A stretch of DNA of 64,000 nucleotides from Ohtaekwangia sp036568665. Its GTDB lineage: Bacteria; Bacteroidota; Bacteroidia; Cytophagales; Cyclobacteriaceae. Of the stretch, positions 52,731 through 61,133 are shown piece by piece; position 1 is the first letter of the stretch; each line of letters opens with the position of its first letter. Under the pieces are notes generated by a model that saw nothing but the letters and a program-made list of their open reading frames with translations, was not told where the DNA came from and did not search any database. The position numbers and the translations under genes are program-made. Location of the stretch: positions 1 to 64,000 of the forward strand of contig NZ_DATCSD010000428.1 in NCBI RefSeq assembly GCF_036568665.1, given 5' to 3'.

Positions 52731-54593
52731 ATGAGAGCCTCGATACTTATACTCCTTGTTCTTTTTATCTATAGTGCAGGCGCCCAGCAATTCCGTGAAA
52801 AGGAATTGAAAACCACGCTCACCGATGTTACCGTTTTTCTGGATGGTGCCCAGTTATTTGAAACGGGTTATATAGCAATACCTCCGGAGAAGTCGTTGTT
52901 GCGTATCAAAAATCTCTCTCCCTTTATCGATGAGAAAAGTATACAGGTAAAAGCCGATGGCGAGTTTACCATTCTTTCAGTAAATCATAAACTTAATTAT
53001 CTCGATGTTGTAAAAAAGGATCGCATCATCGATAGTCTCAAAAATCAACAGGATATACTACAGGATAAAATTACGCAGGAGCGAGCGCGGCTGGAAGTGC
53101 TGGGAGAAAAACAAAATTTACTGGTAGCGAACAGAACGTTAGGAGGGCTGGGGCAAAATGCCGGGGCCACGCTTGCCCAGCTACAACAGGCTATGAGTTT
53201 TTACGATGCCGAGCTTTCAAAGATCAAAGAAGAAGCAATCCATCTCAACAAGAGTATAGATAAGAAGCAGGAACAGATCGGGCGACTGGCACAACAACTC
53301 AAGGAACAGAACGATCGCAAGATATTACCTACCGGAGAAATCGAAGTACGTGTGCAGGCCAAAACAACGGTACAGGCTCGCTTTCATGTTTCGTATCTTG
53401 TAAGCAATGCAGGCTGGTTTCCGAAATATGATATACGCGTGAAAGATGTAAACAGTCCGCTGGCACTTACCTATAAAGCCGAAGTATTTCAGAATACCGG
53501 GGTCGACTGGAGGAATGTGAAACTTCGTTTCTCCAACGGTGTTCCCAACCAAAGCGGAGTTGTGCCTAAACTTCATCCATGGTTACTCAACTATGCCCGC
53601 TATACCTATATCGATAAAGCCGGTAGCCAAAATATAGGGCAGGTAAAAGGGAAAGTGGTGGATGCCTCCGGGGCAGCTATACCGGGAGTAAATATACTCG
53701 TGAAAGGAACTACCATTGGCACCGTGAGTGATGCGTATGGTAATTATTCACTCACATTACCCGATTCCAAAGCTGTATTGGTATTTTCTTTTATAGGCTA
53801 TACTTCTCAGGAGCTGGTTGCGTCCAGACCGGATATGAATGTGAAGCTGACAGAAGATGTCTCCGTGCTGAGCGAAGTAGTTGTTACAGGCTATAGCGAC
53901 AATGGTAGTAACCCAGTTGTTATACGCGGTGTCCGCTCATATGTTCCCAAGAACGAGCCGATCATTACCAGGTTTGTAGAAAACCAGACAACGGTAGAGA
54001 TCGAAGTGCAGGAGCCATACTCCATCAAGTCAGACGGAGAGAAATTGCTGGTTGAGCTGAAACAATATAGTATACCGGCTGAGTATGAATATTATGCCGT
54101 ACCCAAGGTTGATAAGGACGCTTTCCTGATGGCACGCATTGTGCAATGGGATCAGTATAATTTACTGGATGGAGAGACCAATCTATATTTTGAAGATACG
54201 TATATAGGCCGGTCTATTCTCAATACTAAAGCACTGGTGGATACGTTATCTATATCGTTGGGACGTGATAAGAATATAGTCATTGCACGAAATCGTATAG
54301 AGCAATTCAATCACAGGCGTGCTATAGGATCCAATCAAACCGACACGCGTGCATTTAAAATAATAGTAAAGAATAAAAAGTCGCAGCCGGTGAAGCTTAC
54401 ACTTTTCGATCAGTTACCGGTAGCGGTGAACAGTGATATCAGTATTAACCCTGTTGAGTTGAGTGGCGCTGTGGTGGATGATAAATCGGGAAAATTAACA
54501 TGGCAATATATAGTAGCACCGCAGCAGCAGAAAGAGATCGTGCTGCAGTATGAAGTGAAGTATCCCAAACGTGAGAGTGTTATGTTGGAGTGA
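52731..54593 (+). CDS. DUF4140/DUF4139 protein with an inserted carboxypeptidase-regulatory-like domain
   Basis: This 620-aa secreted protein has a signal peptide (RASILILLVLFIYSAGAQ). An N-terminal DUF4140-type region with a coiled coil (about residues 85-200) is followed by the DUF4139 beta domain (RFHVSYLVSNAGWFPKYDIRV, TYKAEVFQNTGVDWRNVKL, ending LTWQYIVAPQQQKEIVLQYEVKYPK). Between these DUF4139 parts, at about residues 304-395, sits a complete CarboxypepD_reg-like domain (VKGKVVDASGAAIPGVNILV, IGTVSDAYGNYSLTLPD, LSEVVVTGY) of the kind found at the front of SusC-type receptors. Some relatives are called mucoidy inhibitor A-like. The ATG at 52731 is chosen because it begins the signal peptide. 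Confidence 0.8.
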   Translation: MRASILILLVLFIYSAGAQQFREKELKTTLTDVTVFLDGAQLFETGYIAIPPEKSLLRIKNLSPFIDEKSIQVKADGEFTILSVNHKLNYLDVVKKDRIIDSLKNQQDILQDKITQERARLEVLGEKQNLLVANRTLGGLGQNAGATLAQLQQAMSFYDAELSKIKEEAIHLNKSIDKKQEQIGRLAQQLKEQNDRKILPTGEIEVRVQAKTTVQARFHVSYLVSNAGWFPKYDIRVKDVNSPLALTYKAEVFQNTGVDWRNVKLRFSNGVPNQSGVVPKLHPWLLNYARYTYIDKAGSQNIGQVKGKVVDASGAAIPGVNILVKGTTIGTVSDAYGNYSLTLPDSKAVLVFSFIGYTSQELVASRPDMNVKLTEDVSVLSEVVVTGYSDNGSNPVVIRGVRSYVPKNEPIITRFVENQTTVEIEVQEPYSIKSDGEKLLVELKQYSIPAEYEYYAVPKVDKDAFLMARIVQWDQYNLLDGETNLYFEDTYIGRSILNTKALVDTLSISLGRDKNIVIARNRIEQFNHRRAIGSNQTDTRAFKIIVKNKKSQPVKLTLFDQLPVAVNSDISINPVELSGAVVDDKSGKLTWQYIVAPQQQKEIVLQYEVKYPKRESVMLE

Positions 54594-54701
54594 GAAAGGG
54601 AAATAGCGCGTGGCCGGCTCTGCCCGCGCTATCTTTTCTACCTCCCACAGAATTCACAGATCTTCACAGATAAAATAAGCGATGAAAGTGAAAGCAAAAA
54701 G

Positions 54702-54762
54702 CTATACTTCAGCATTCGTTGATCGGTGTTCACTTCTTCGTTATTGTTAGATTGTTATTGTT
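54702..54762 (+). repeat. dispersed intergenic repeat, copy E
   Basis: CTATACTTCAGCATTCGTTG and ATCGGTGTTCACTTCTTCGT match copy B with small deletions, followed by a short tandem of GTTAGATTGTTATT. It lies between the convergent 3' ends of the DUF4139 and response regulator genes. Confidence 0.7.
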
Positions 54763-54885
54763 AGATTATAACGGGTTATTTTTTCGTTTATTGAAATCAC
54801 TCGATAATACAATCTCTTGATCGCTAAACTAAATTCGTTATCTCTGTTAAGCCTTTCAATCATCGGGAGGAAAGAATACTTAACA

Positions 54886-54935
54886 AAGAGACTGCCCATT
54901 GAGGCAGTCTCCTCTTTTATCGTTTTTTATTTTTT
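54886..54935 (+). terminator. terminator-like hairpin
   Basis: GAGACTGCC (54888-54896) pairs with GGCAGTCTC (54903-54911) across 6 nt; CTCTTTTATCG and a T6 run follow. No annotated + strand gene ends just before it, so it could end the DUF4139 transcript or an unrecognised RNA. Confidence 0.65.
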
Positions 54936-55041
54936 CCTTATACTTTACGAAAGTCAATACTTTCCCATCACCGGAAGAAATTATAGCTTGTTAGTTTGCC
55001 TGCCTGCGTGGTAAAATTTTCGAACCGATTTATGGAAGAGC

Positions 55042-55671
55042 TTAAATCAAAATCTTCTTTTCAGCAATTTTACTGATAAGTTCAGGAGTGTTTTTGAGAT
55101 TAAACTTTCTAAGAATATTTGAACGATGGCTCTCAATGGTGCGCGAACTCACTTTCAGAAGCGCGGCAATTTCCCTGGAGGATTGGCCTTCCATAATGTA
55201 TCGAATGATTTCTTTTTCTTTATCGGTAAGAAAAGGGTCACCGCGAAAGTCTTTCTTTCGATAGTTGTTAATTAACCGATTGGAAATCTCAAGTGAATAG
55301 AATTTTTCTCCATCCAATACCCGGTTTATACCGCTCAAAATCTCGACTGGATTGGTGTCTTTGAGAATATAACCATCGATGTCAGATTCCGCAACACTCA
55401 CAATGTGGCACACCTCGTTGTGTGGGGTAAGGATAATTATTTTAATAGATGGATCATATTTTTTAATATAGATAGCCACATCGAGCCAAGCCTGCATGTC
55501 TAATGGTAAATCGATAAAAACCAGTTTAGGGTTGAGTGTTAATAAATCTCGTTTGATAAGATTAAAATTCCTATAGTCGCCTATAATCTCAAAACGAGGA
55601 TCGCTTTTCAGAATCTCTATAAGCCCCAGGCGACTAATAGCTTGATCTCCAACGACAACTACCTTTACCAT
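55042..55671 (-). CDS. NarL/LuxR-type response regulator
   Basis: This 209-aa regulator has an N-terminal receiver (GDQAISRLGLIEIL, phospho-acceptor Asp in KLVFIDLPLD, conserved Lys in GYILKDTNP) and a C-terminal LuxR helix-turn-helix (LTDKEKEIIRYIMEGQSSREIAALLKVSSRTIESHRSNILRKF). The acidic pair near the N-terminus is reduced to a single Asp (VVGDQ), so metal binding and phosphorylation may differ from the norm. Its codons are more AT-rich than most of the window. No histidine kinase is adjacent. Its targets are unknown; the GH97 gene lies upstream on the same strand. Confidence 0.87.
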   Translation of the reverse strand: MVKVVVVGDQAISRLGLIEILKSDPRFEIIGDYRNFNLIKRDLLTLNPKLVFIDLPLDMQAWLDVAIYIKKYDPSIKIIILTPHNEVCHIVSVAESDIDGYILKDTNPVEILSGINRVLDGEKFYSLEISNRLINNYRKKDFRGDPFLTDKEKEIIRYIMEGQSSREIAALLKVSSRTIESHRSNILRKFNLKNTPELISKIAEKKILI

Positions 55672-56044
55672 GTCGTTAAATAGTAAATTATACTTGTCTT
55701 GTTTTGTTTTATGAATTCTTGAGAAACCATATAATCATTCTCCTATTGTCGTGCTAACTAATCACTTCTGATGTAGTCGATTGGAGGTTGTTAAATAACA
55801 CTAAATATAGTCGCAGCTGCATTTCAAATCCTTTAGAATTTTGGGCAGCATGACCATTAAAAAAATGAGATTCATGTTTATAATTCTGAATACGTGAAGG
55901 AGCAGACTTGGATCTATGCTACGTCCTATAAACCATGCTGTGCCTAAGCTGTTCAATGTGATATATATCTTCGAATTTTCATACCTCCGACTATGTGAAC
56001 ACCAAGGGAATGAGTGCCGGATTTATCCGGCACTTTTAGCTACG
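55672..56044. other. 373-bp intergenic region
   Basis: This AT-rich gap lies between the GH97 3' end and the response regulator start. It contains the hairpin at 56012-56036. No gene remnant could be identified with confidence. Confidence 0.45.
56012..56036. terminator. hairpin after the GH97 gene
   Basis: AGTGCCGG pairs with CCGGCACT across a short loop; a T4 run follows only on the + strand. It lies 9 bp beyond the GH97 stop, so it could end that transcript, though the T run is on the wrong side for it. Confidence 0.55.
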
Positions 56045-57958
56045 CTAGTTCAATACAGCCACGAATCCGCCAAACGCTGGTATCACTATTTTGTTTAAAG
56101 CACTCTTTGATACATGCTTCACTGATAGATGCTTTTCTTCATCGTTGAAGAGGGCGGCATTGTTGGAACTAATGAAAGACAGATCTAACGAAAGTTCTTT
56201 TTCAATATTTTCACCATTGATGCCTGCCAGATACCAGGTTTGTCCGGCTCTTCGCGCGATAACAAAGTCTTTTCCCGGGTAACCTGTAATAAATTTGGTT
56301 TCATCCCAGGTCGCTGGAAGGTCTTGTAAAAATTGCTTTACTTCTGATGGCACAGTTTTCATGCCGGTTGGAGTTTCAACAAAATGACTTACACCTGAGG
56401 TAAATGCTATTGATAATGCTAACTCAAAGCCACGTGTTGTTCTTCGATTAATCCGGTGAACAGTATCAAGACTTAACGGAGTAAAATCCATTGGGTCGAA
56501 AAGATTTCGCGTAAAGGGCAACATAGCACAATGTGAAGGTTGTTCGTCCGCACTTCTCTGCTCGAACGTAACGTACTCAAATCCCTTGACCGCTTCCATA
56601 CTCATTAAATTCGGATATGTCCGATGCCATCCCCGCGGAATCGTACTGCCATGAAAATTTACCATCAGGTGATGTTGGGCTGCGTCCTCGAGAATATCGA
56701 TGTAATACTGAATCATCGATTGACCATCACCGCCAAAGAAATCAACTTTAATACCTTTAACACCTATGGAATCCAGTTTGGCAAACTCTTGCTCACGGTC
56801 CGTGTGGGTTAGCAATTTGTTTTTAGGTGTATATGGAGTCTCGTTCCAATTGCCGGCAGAGTTATACCAAAGCCACAAGCCTATATTTTTTGTTTTACCG
56901 TAGCTGACTAATTCTTTCATTTTATCATAGCCAATTTTTCTATCCCAGTCTGCATCTACTAAGCAATAATCCCAATGCATATCCGCAGCGTGATCTATAA
57001 ATTTCTTCTGTACATCAAATATAGTTGAATCATCTTTCAGCAATGCCCAACTCCAGGATGAGTGGCCTGGCTTAGCGAAAGGAGCGTCCTTTATGGCGTT
57101 TTTTGCAACAGCATTTCCAAGATCAGATTCGACAATAGTCTTTAGATCACCAATAACTATCACACGCCAAGGAGTATTGAATGCTCCCTCTGCTATAGGA
57201 AGATAACCTTCACCCGGGAATACCTGAAGAGAATCCGGAAAAGCAACGCTGTATTCACGGCTTGCTTGTTCTTTATTTAAATGTGTTCCGCAGTAATTTT
57301 TGTCTAAGGCAGACTCAGTAATTACGACCCATTGGTCTGCCGAATGAAACATAGCAGGATAAACCCATCCGGCAGGTGAAGCAGGTGGCATGGAAGCCTG
57401 CACGTCTTTTTCATACCACTCCTCATAACATGGATTTACTTTTGACCACCCGGTCTTGGCTACGGACATTGGCTGAAGAAAAGCTGTGGTTCCTTCTAAA
57501 AATTTGAAAGCTGTATACTCTTTCACTACAGTTTGCAAACTGGTAACTGCTTCTGGTAATTCATAGCGAAAGACTATACCGTCATTAGATACTCGGAATC
57601 GGATGTCTATAAGTGCTCCGTTTGGGTTCTTCAACGTCCAGACACTTTCGTTCGCCACATAGTAACCTTGTTTTTGTTTGCCGAATTTTAGAGAATACGA
57701 ATCAACGATTTCTGTACTGGGTGTACTTCTTACGATTTCCAAATCGGAAGAGAAGTTTTCAGTCGCCAACACCAGTCCTAATCGTGATGAGTCTAACACG
57801 ACTTTACCGTCTGCTTTCACTATGTACTGAGGCTCACCATCCTGTAGAAAAACGGAAAGCTCTATTTTGCTATTCGGACTTTTGAGTACTGACGTTTGAT
57901 TGTTTTTACAGGAAGTAAAAACAGCTAGGGTAATTATGAAATAAAAAAATCGATTCAT
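56045..57958 (-). CDS. GH97 glycoside hydrolase, retaining type
   Basis: This 637-aa protein has a lipoprotein signal (lipobox FTSC), an N-terminal beta-sandwich (residues about 25-270), and a TIM barrel with HSSWSWALLKDDSTIFD, DWDRKIGYDKMKELVSYGK, GIKVDFFGGDGQSM, LMVNFHGSTIPRGWHRTYPNL and a C-terminal beta domain. In family GH97 the presence of Asp in the KVDFF position marks the retaining branch, known as alpha-galactosidase, while inverting SusB-type alpha-glucosidases lack it. An alpha-galactosidase-like activity is therefore the better guess, but the substrate is not proven. It is isolated from any SusC/D pair. Confidence 0.88.
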   Translation of the reverse strand: MNRFFYFIITLAVFTSCKNNQTSVLKSPNSKIELSVFLQDGEPQYIVKADGKVVLDSSRLGLVLATENFSSDLEIVRSTPSTEIVDSYSLKFGKQKQGYYVANESVWTLKNPNGALIDIRFRVSNDGIVFRYELPEAVTSLQTVVKEYTAFKFLEGTTAFLQPMSVAKTGWSKVNPCYEEWYEKDVQASMPPASPAGWVYPAMFHSADQWVVITESALDKNYCGTHLNKEQASREYSVAFPDSLQVFPGEGYLPIAEGAFNTPWRVIVIGDLKTIVESDLGNAVAKNAIKDAPFAKPGHSSWSWALLKDDSTIFDVQKKFIDHAADMHWDYCLVDADWDRKIGYDKMKELVSYGKTKNIGLWLWYNSAGNWNETPYTPKNKLLTHTDREQEFAKLDSIGVKGIKVDFFGGDGQSMIQYYIDILEDAAQHHLMVNFHGSTIPRGWHRTYPNLMSMEAVKGFEYVTFEQRSADEQPSHCAMLPFTRNLFDPMDFTPLSLDTVHRINRRTTRGFELALSIAFTSGVSHFVETPTGMKTVPSEVKQFLQDLPATWDETKFITGYPGKDFVIARRAGQTWYLAGINGENIEKELSLDLSFISSNNAALFNDEEKHLSVKHVSKSALNKIVIPAFGGFVAVLN

Positions 57959-58409
57959 GCTGATAATTATAGGTTATTAGTTGTAGATACCACTGCACAT
58001 ATACCACTACAGGTATATATTACCCGCGAAACAAGTGAAAGTCCATAAAACGTGGGGCATCGAGAAGTCTATTTAATGGAGCTTAATAGTCTAAAAAAGG
58101 TCAAATAGCCGAATTAGGATTCATCGTTTTACTACTGACCGTTTTTTCTGTCCTGCAGCACTAACAATGCTCCGATAGACTTTATAAGTACACATACTTA
58201 TGGTGTCGAACGTGGCTATCTATATACAGTAAGATGAGCGGCCTGCACATTTGAACCAACAGCAGGTGGAGATAAAGAATAAAAATAACGGAGTTCTTTA
58301 GAAAAAAATGTTGTAATAAAGTCAAAGAAGACATTTATATATGAACCTGATCTCAAGGAAAACGATGTTTTTTTCTGAGCCTTACCCGAAGACTAATTAG
58401 ACCGACCAC
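57959..58409. other. 451-bp intergenic region
   Basis: AT-rich with a long-loop inverted repeat AAGGTCA...TGACCG followed by T6 around 58096-58150. No gene was seen. It is part of the AT-richer stretch from about 54.8 to 59.1 kb. Confidence 0.45.
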
Positions 58410-59051
58410 TTATAAATTTTCTATCAGTATTTTATTTTGTTTCAGGGCCGGAATAATAAGTCGGTTTTTAGATCGATCAAAATAAAAATCAGCAGGGCCA
58501 TCTAGTATCGGCAACTTCAGTCGGGTAATGGCTTTACTTCGAAGATCAACCTTTTTCAGAAAACCCGCTGGACGATCGAGTGCACCCCAATCTGAAATCA
58601 ATAATGTATAGTCGTTGAGTAACGTGATGCCATCAAAGGCACCCTGAAGATCTGCTATTTTTTTATATATCGGTTCTCCTCTAAGCCAGTGGATAAATCC
58701 AACTTCACCGCCCTTTGCATCTTTTAGATCAAAGCCGCATACGTATAGCTCGTCCGTTGACTGGTTATAGTATATACCATTGGCGCCCTTTATATTAGCT
58801 ATTTCTTTAATTGTTCTTGTTGTTAAATCCACTTCAAACACTTTACCAACGTCAGTTGCTGACACAAACAGCATATGATCGTTCTTTACCGCCAAGTCAT
58901 TTGCGAAAGAAGTTTTTTGTTGTGACAAATCTATAGTGGCGATTTTCTTACCGTCAACTAAGGCAATGCCAACGATGCGGTTTAAATCAGCAACGTATAG
59001 TAACAACGGTACGCCTACACTCGGTATAGCGAACATGGGCCGGAGCAACAA
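58410..59051 (-). pseudogene. SMP-30-like beta-propeller gene lacking its 5' part
   Basis: The 213-codon frame encodes the C-terminal two thirds of a secreted SMP-30/gluconolactonase-like propeller: LYVADLNRIVGIALVDGKKIATIDL, FANDLAVKND, LFVSATDVGKVFEVDL, ELYVCGFD, DWGALDRPAGFLKKVDLRS and DGPADFYFDRSKNRLIIPAL. Relatives of about 300 aa have a signal peptide and one or two further blades before this point, which are absent here. The first residues (MLLRPMFAIPSV) do not look like a propeller start or a signal. The frame meets a different gene's 3' end at about 59.02-59.13 kb, indicating a rearrangement. Confidence 0.65.
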
Positions 59052-59133
59052 CTGGCCTTTTATTACGCGCGACTGGATTGCAGCAGGCCGCTATAAAATT
59101 ACCAATAAGAACAGCGAAAAAGTTTGGGAATAA
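59030..59133 (+). pseudogene. 3' remnant of an unidentified + strand gene
   Basis: The last codons of a + strand frame read NNWPFITRDWIAAGRYKITN and end at a stop followed directly by a terminator. The upstream part of the same frame is only the reverse of the truncated propeller gene, so the remnant has no proper start. It looks like the tail of a protein whose 5' part was lost. The family could not be recognised. Confidence 0.4.
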
Positions 59134-59175
59134 AAAAAGGCCGGTGTTTATACATCAGCCTTTTTCTGTTTATAG
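59133..59175. terminator. terminator shared by convergent genes
   Basis: AAAAAAAGGC and GCCTTTTTC pair across a loop of about 16 nt (59134-59169), with A and T runs on both sides. It lies between the + strand remnant and the - strand gene at 59188. Confidence 0.7.
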
Positions 59176-59187
59176 CAGTGCTATATT

Positions 59188-59454
59188 TCAATGTGTAAGA
59201 AGCTCACCAAAGATCTTGTCGAGGATAAAAACAAGTTCATCGTGAGTCGGGTTTACTCTTTCCAGGTATTGATCAGGACTTTTCAGTATACTTTGTTTGG
59301 TTCGGTCAACCAGGTTTACCCATTCGTCATGCTCCATGGTTGGCTTTCGTTTCATCAGCGTAACCTTGATCGGTTCCAATTGATTGTTGACAACGCGTTT
59401 GATTGTTTTTATTTCGTCAGAACCAGCGCTCATTCTATACTCTGTACTTCGCAT
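59188..59454 (-). CDS. small hypothetical protein
   Basis: This soluble 88-aa protein begins MRSTEYRMSAGSDEIKTIKR and has a balanced composition with a helical C-terminal half (EWVNLVDRTKQSILKSPDQYL, ELVFILDKIFGELLTH). It has no recognisable family. A terminator at its 3' end and the mixed composition favour a real gene. The frame is open 12 codons further. Confidence 0.5.
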   Translation of the reverse strand: MRSTEYRMSAGSDEIKTIKRVVNNQLEPIKVTLMKRKPTMEHDEWVNLVDRTKQSILKSPDQYLERVNPTHDELVFILDKIFGELLTH

Positions 59455-59956
59455 GTGCCTGCAAGATATAGAGCATCGCAGTAGCAGCATAGGTGAGGAT
59501 GCAGAGATAATGTTTTCTTAACAATGGGGTTATATACAGTTCAAACGACTTGTGCTTTTCACTCCCACACCATACCTCGGTCAGGTGTATAATGGCCGAT
59601 CGGAAATGTATGATGCCACTGTTATGAGGGTTTCGCATTATAACGTACCAATAACATTCGGTTAATAAAGGAGTACGATTCGGGTTTTCCACCTAATCCA
59701 AAATCTATGTCGAAAATTTACTTCGCTTGAGCTTATATCTTACTTCTTTGCATCACTGCTTTCAGTTCGAAGCGCAGTCGCTCGTGCATTAGTGGAGTTT
59801 CTGCCCTGGGGAGCGAATGCGTCAATTGCGTTGCATAGTGCGGTAATCATTCCTCGCAGAGATTTCTCAAACCTGTATTTATCAGTATTCTATGAGATGA
59901 TGGCAATATGAGCACAGGTATATTTTTGGATGCAGGTGTGGCAACCAACTATATAT
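59455..59956. other. 502-bp intergenic region
   Basis: Nothing convincing was found between the small hypothetical gene and the DUF3175 gene. Short ORFs on both strands lack recognisable features. Confidence 0.45.
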
Positions 59957-60277
59957 ATGGCATCAACGACCACCAGAGGAAAAACTGCCAGGAAGCCTGC
60001 CAGAAAATGGTCGGCAAGAGTAATGCAGAAGAGCGATGCACTTGACCTGGAATCTGACATATTCAAATCAGGCAGTGCCGAAGAGATAGCAAGGTCGCTC
60101 AAGCGCTCGGCCGAGCGAAGCAAGAGGAGGAAAGGAACACCTTTTCAATCAGCCATGTCGATGCTCAACTTCTATATCAATCGTGCGGGAAAGAATTTAC
60201 CAGCAAGAAAGAAAAATACATTGGCGAAAGCCAAGAATAAACTTCGCGAGGTCTTTGGAAGACCGATTCAAAAATGA
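59957..60277 (+). CDS. DUF3175 family small basic protein
   Basis: This basic 106-aa protein has the DUF3175 signature: ARKWSARVMQKSDALDLESD, SAEEIARSLKRSAERSKRRKGTPF, SAMSMLNFYINRAGKNLPARKK and KAKNKLREVFGR. The Arg/Lys content suggests nucleic-acid contact, but no function is established for the family. The ATG at 59957 is preferred over a more distant start at 59930. A candidate small-RNA element lies 65 bp downstream on the opposite strand. Confidence 0.85.
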   Translation: MASTTTRGKTARKPARKWSARVMQKSDALDLESDIFKSGSAEEIARSLKRSAERSKRRKGTPFQSAMSMLNFYINRAGKNLPARKKNTLAKAKNKLREVFGRPIQK

Positions 60278-60342
60278 TCTGTACAACGGTGTGGCTGGAG
60301 GAAAGCTTGAGCAGCTATCGGAGTTTTTAAGTATATATACCC

Positions 60343-60418
60343 AAAAATAAAACGGAGCACCTGCCCGTCTGGCTATGCTCCGCCTCTAACCTAACCTACC
60401 TATGTACGAGGCAGGAAT
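60343..60418 (-). ncRNA. candidate small RNA, copy 1
   Basis: On the - strand the element runs: stem GCCTC/GAGGC closing a loop with three AGGTwAG/AGGTTAG-like repeats (ATAGGTAGGTTAGGTTAG), then hairpin CGGAGCA/TGCTCCG with a 16-nt GC-rich loop, then TTTTATTTTT as a terminator tail. TAGATTTG at 60423-60430 (- strand) matches the -7 consensus just upstream. Copy 2 at 62661 shares the layout and has a compensatory change in the hairpin (CGAAGCA/TGCTTCG). No Rfam family is recognised. The strand is inferred from the T tail. Confidence 0.5.
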
Positions 60419-60522
60419 AAAACAAATCTAAAGAACGGAATCACAAAGCTCCTTTAAATTACCTTAAATCGACTGACAGATATATAGATTTTTAAAAGTG
60501 TTATAACCTAAAAGAGTTTGTA

Positions 60523-61116
60523 ATGCAGGAAATTACACCACTTCAGTATAAAGGCAAAGCTATAGATGCACATAGCAGCCGGTTGTTTGGTTCGCTGCAG
60601 GAAGCAAAAATATTTTTCAAAACAGCGAAAGAGCGTCTGCAAAGTATACATAGCTGGCATACAATAGCCCGAAACCTGTCGGCAACGTTCAGGCTGGTGG
60701 ACGCCAGCGGTATAGATCTGTATCGCGCGCCGCGCGAAGGCGACTACTTTAAAATAGATATACCGGGCCCCGGAAGTATAGAAGGCGAGGGCTATGATTG
60801 GGTAAAGATCGAGGCGGTTGAAAGTAATGCTGCTGATGAAAACGAGAACTATAGCTTTCGTGTTCGCCCCGCGGGAAATCCGCAGACGGCCTCGGGTAAC
60901 ACTGCGCATTTTTACTCACCTGATTCTACCAGTACATTTATTGTAAGCCGCTGGCGAAATAAAGTTATCGCTGCGATACACGACAGAAATATAGAGCCGA
61001 ATAAAGATGCAGATAGTGCGATTGACAAACTGCGCGATCGCGTAATAGGAACAGCCGGAGTCATCAGCTTTTCAAAAATACAATGGCAGGGATTGACTGA
61101 TGGTATTGTCGCCTGA
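60523..61116 (+). CDS. hypothetical protein
   Basis: This soluble 197-aa protein has no signal peptide. Residues 1-75 are helical (LFGSLQEAKIFFKTAKERLQ...), followed by a beta-rich part (GDYFKIDIPGPGSIEGEGYDWVKIEAVE and SFRVRPAGNP) and a helical C-terminus (SAIDKLRDRVIGTAGV). The KIDIPGPG and YDWVKIEAVE pieces suggest a small-molecule or polysaccharide-binding strand pair, but no family was recognised. The stop lies inside a perfect palindrome that also abuts the end of the convergent SMP-30 gene. Confidence 0.65.
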   Translation: MQEITPLQYKGKAIDAHSSRLFGSLQEAKIFFKTAKERLQSIHSWHTIARNLSATFRLVDASGIDLYRAPREGDYFKIDIPGPGSIEGEGYDWVKIEAVESNAADENENYSFRVRPAGNPQTASGNTAHFYSPDSTSTFIVSRWRNKVIAAIHDRNIEPNKDADSAIDKLRDRVIGTAGVISFSKIQWQGLTDGIVA

Positions 61117-61132
61117 GTATATATACTCAGGC
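61111..61132. terminator. perfect 22-bp palindrome at convergent gene ends
   Basis: GCCTGAGTAT followed by AT and ATACTCAGGC form a perfect 22-bp palindrome that spans the stop of the hypothetical gene and ends 2 bp before the stop of the SMP-30 gene. It can fold on both strands; the T tract on either side is short. Confidence 0.7.
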
Positions 61133-61133
61133 T

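Larger units (their letters stand above)
54594..55041. other. 448-bp intergenic region
   Basis: This separates the DUF4139 gene from the convergent response regulator. It contains repeat copy E (54702-54762) and a terminator-like hairpin at 54888-54911. A 65-codon ORF inside it has no convincing features. Confidence 0.5.

Noticed and set aside
54817..55014. 65-codon + strand ORF near the DUF4139/response regulator spacer
   Set aside because: It runs through a terminator-like hairpin and T runs, and the protein has no recognisable features.
21077..56036. Terminators at 21077, 22696 and 56012 sharing an AGTGCC/GGCACT stem, as a possible mobile repeat
   Set aside because: Similarity is limited to the stem word; loops and flanks differ, which fits ordinary terminators with a favoured stem.
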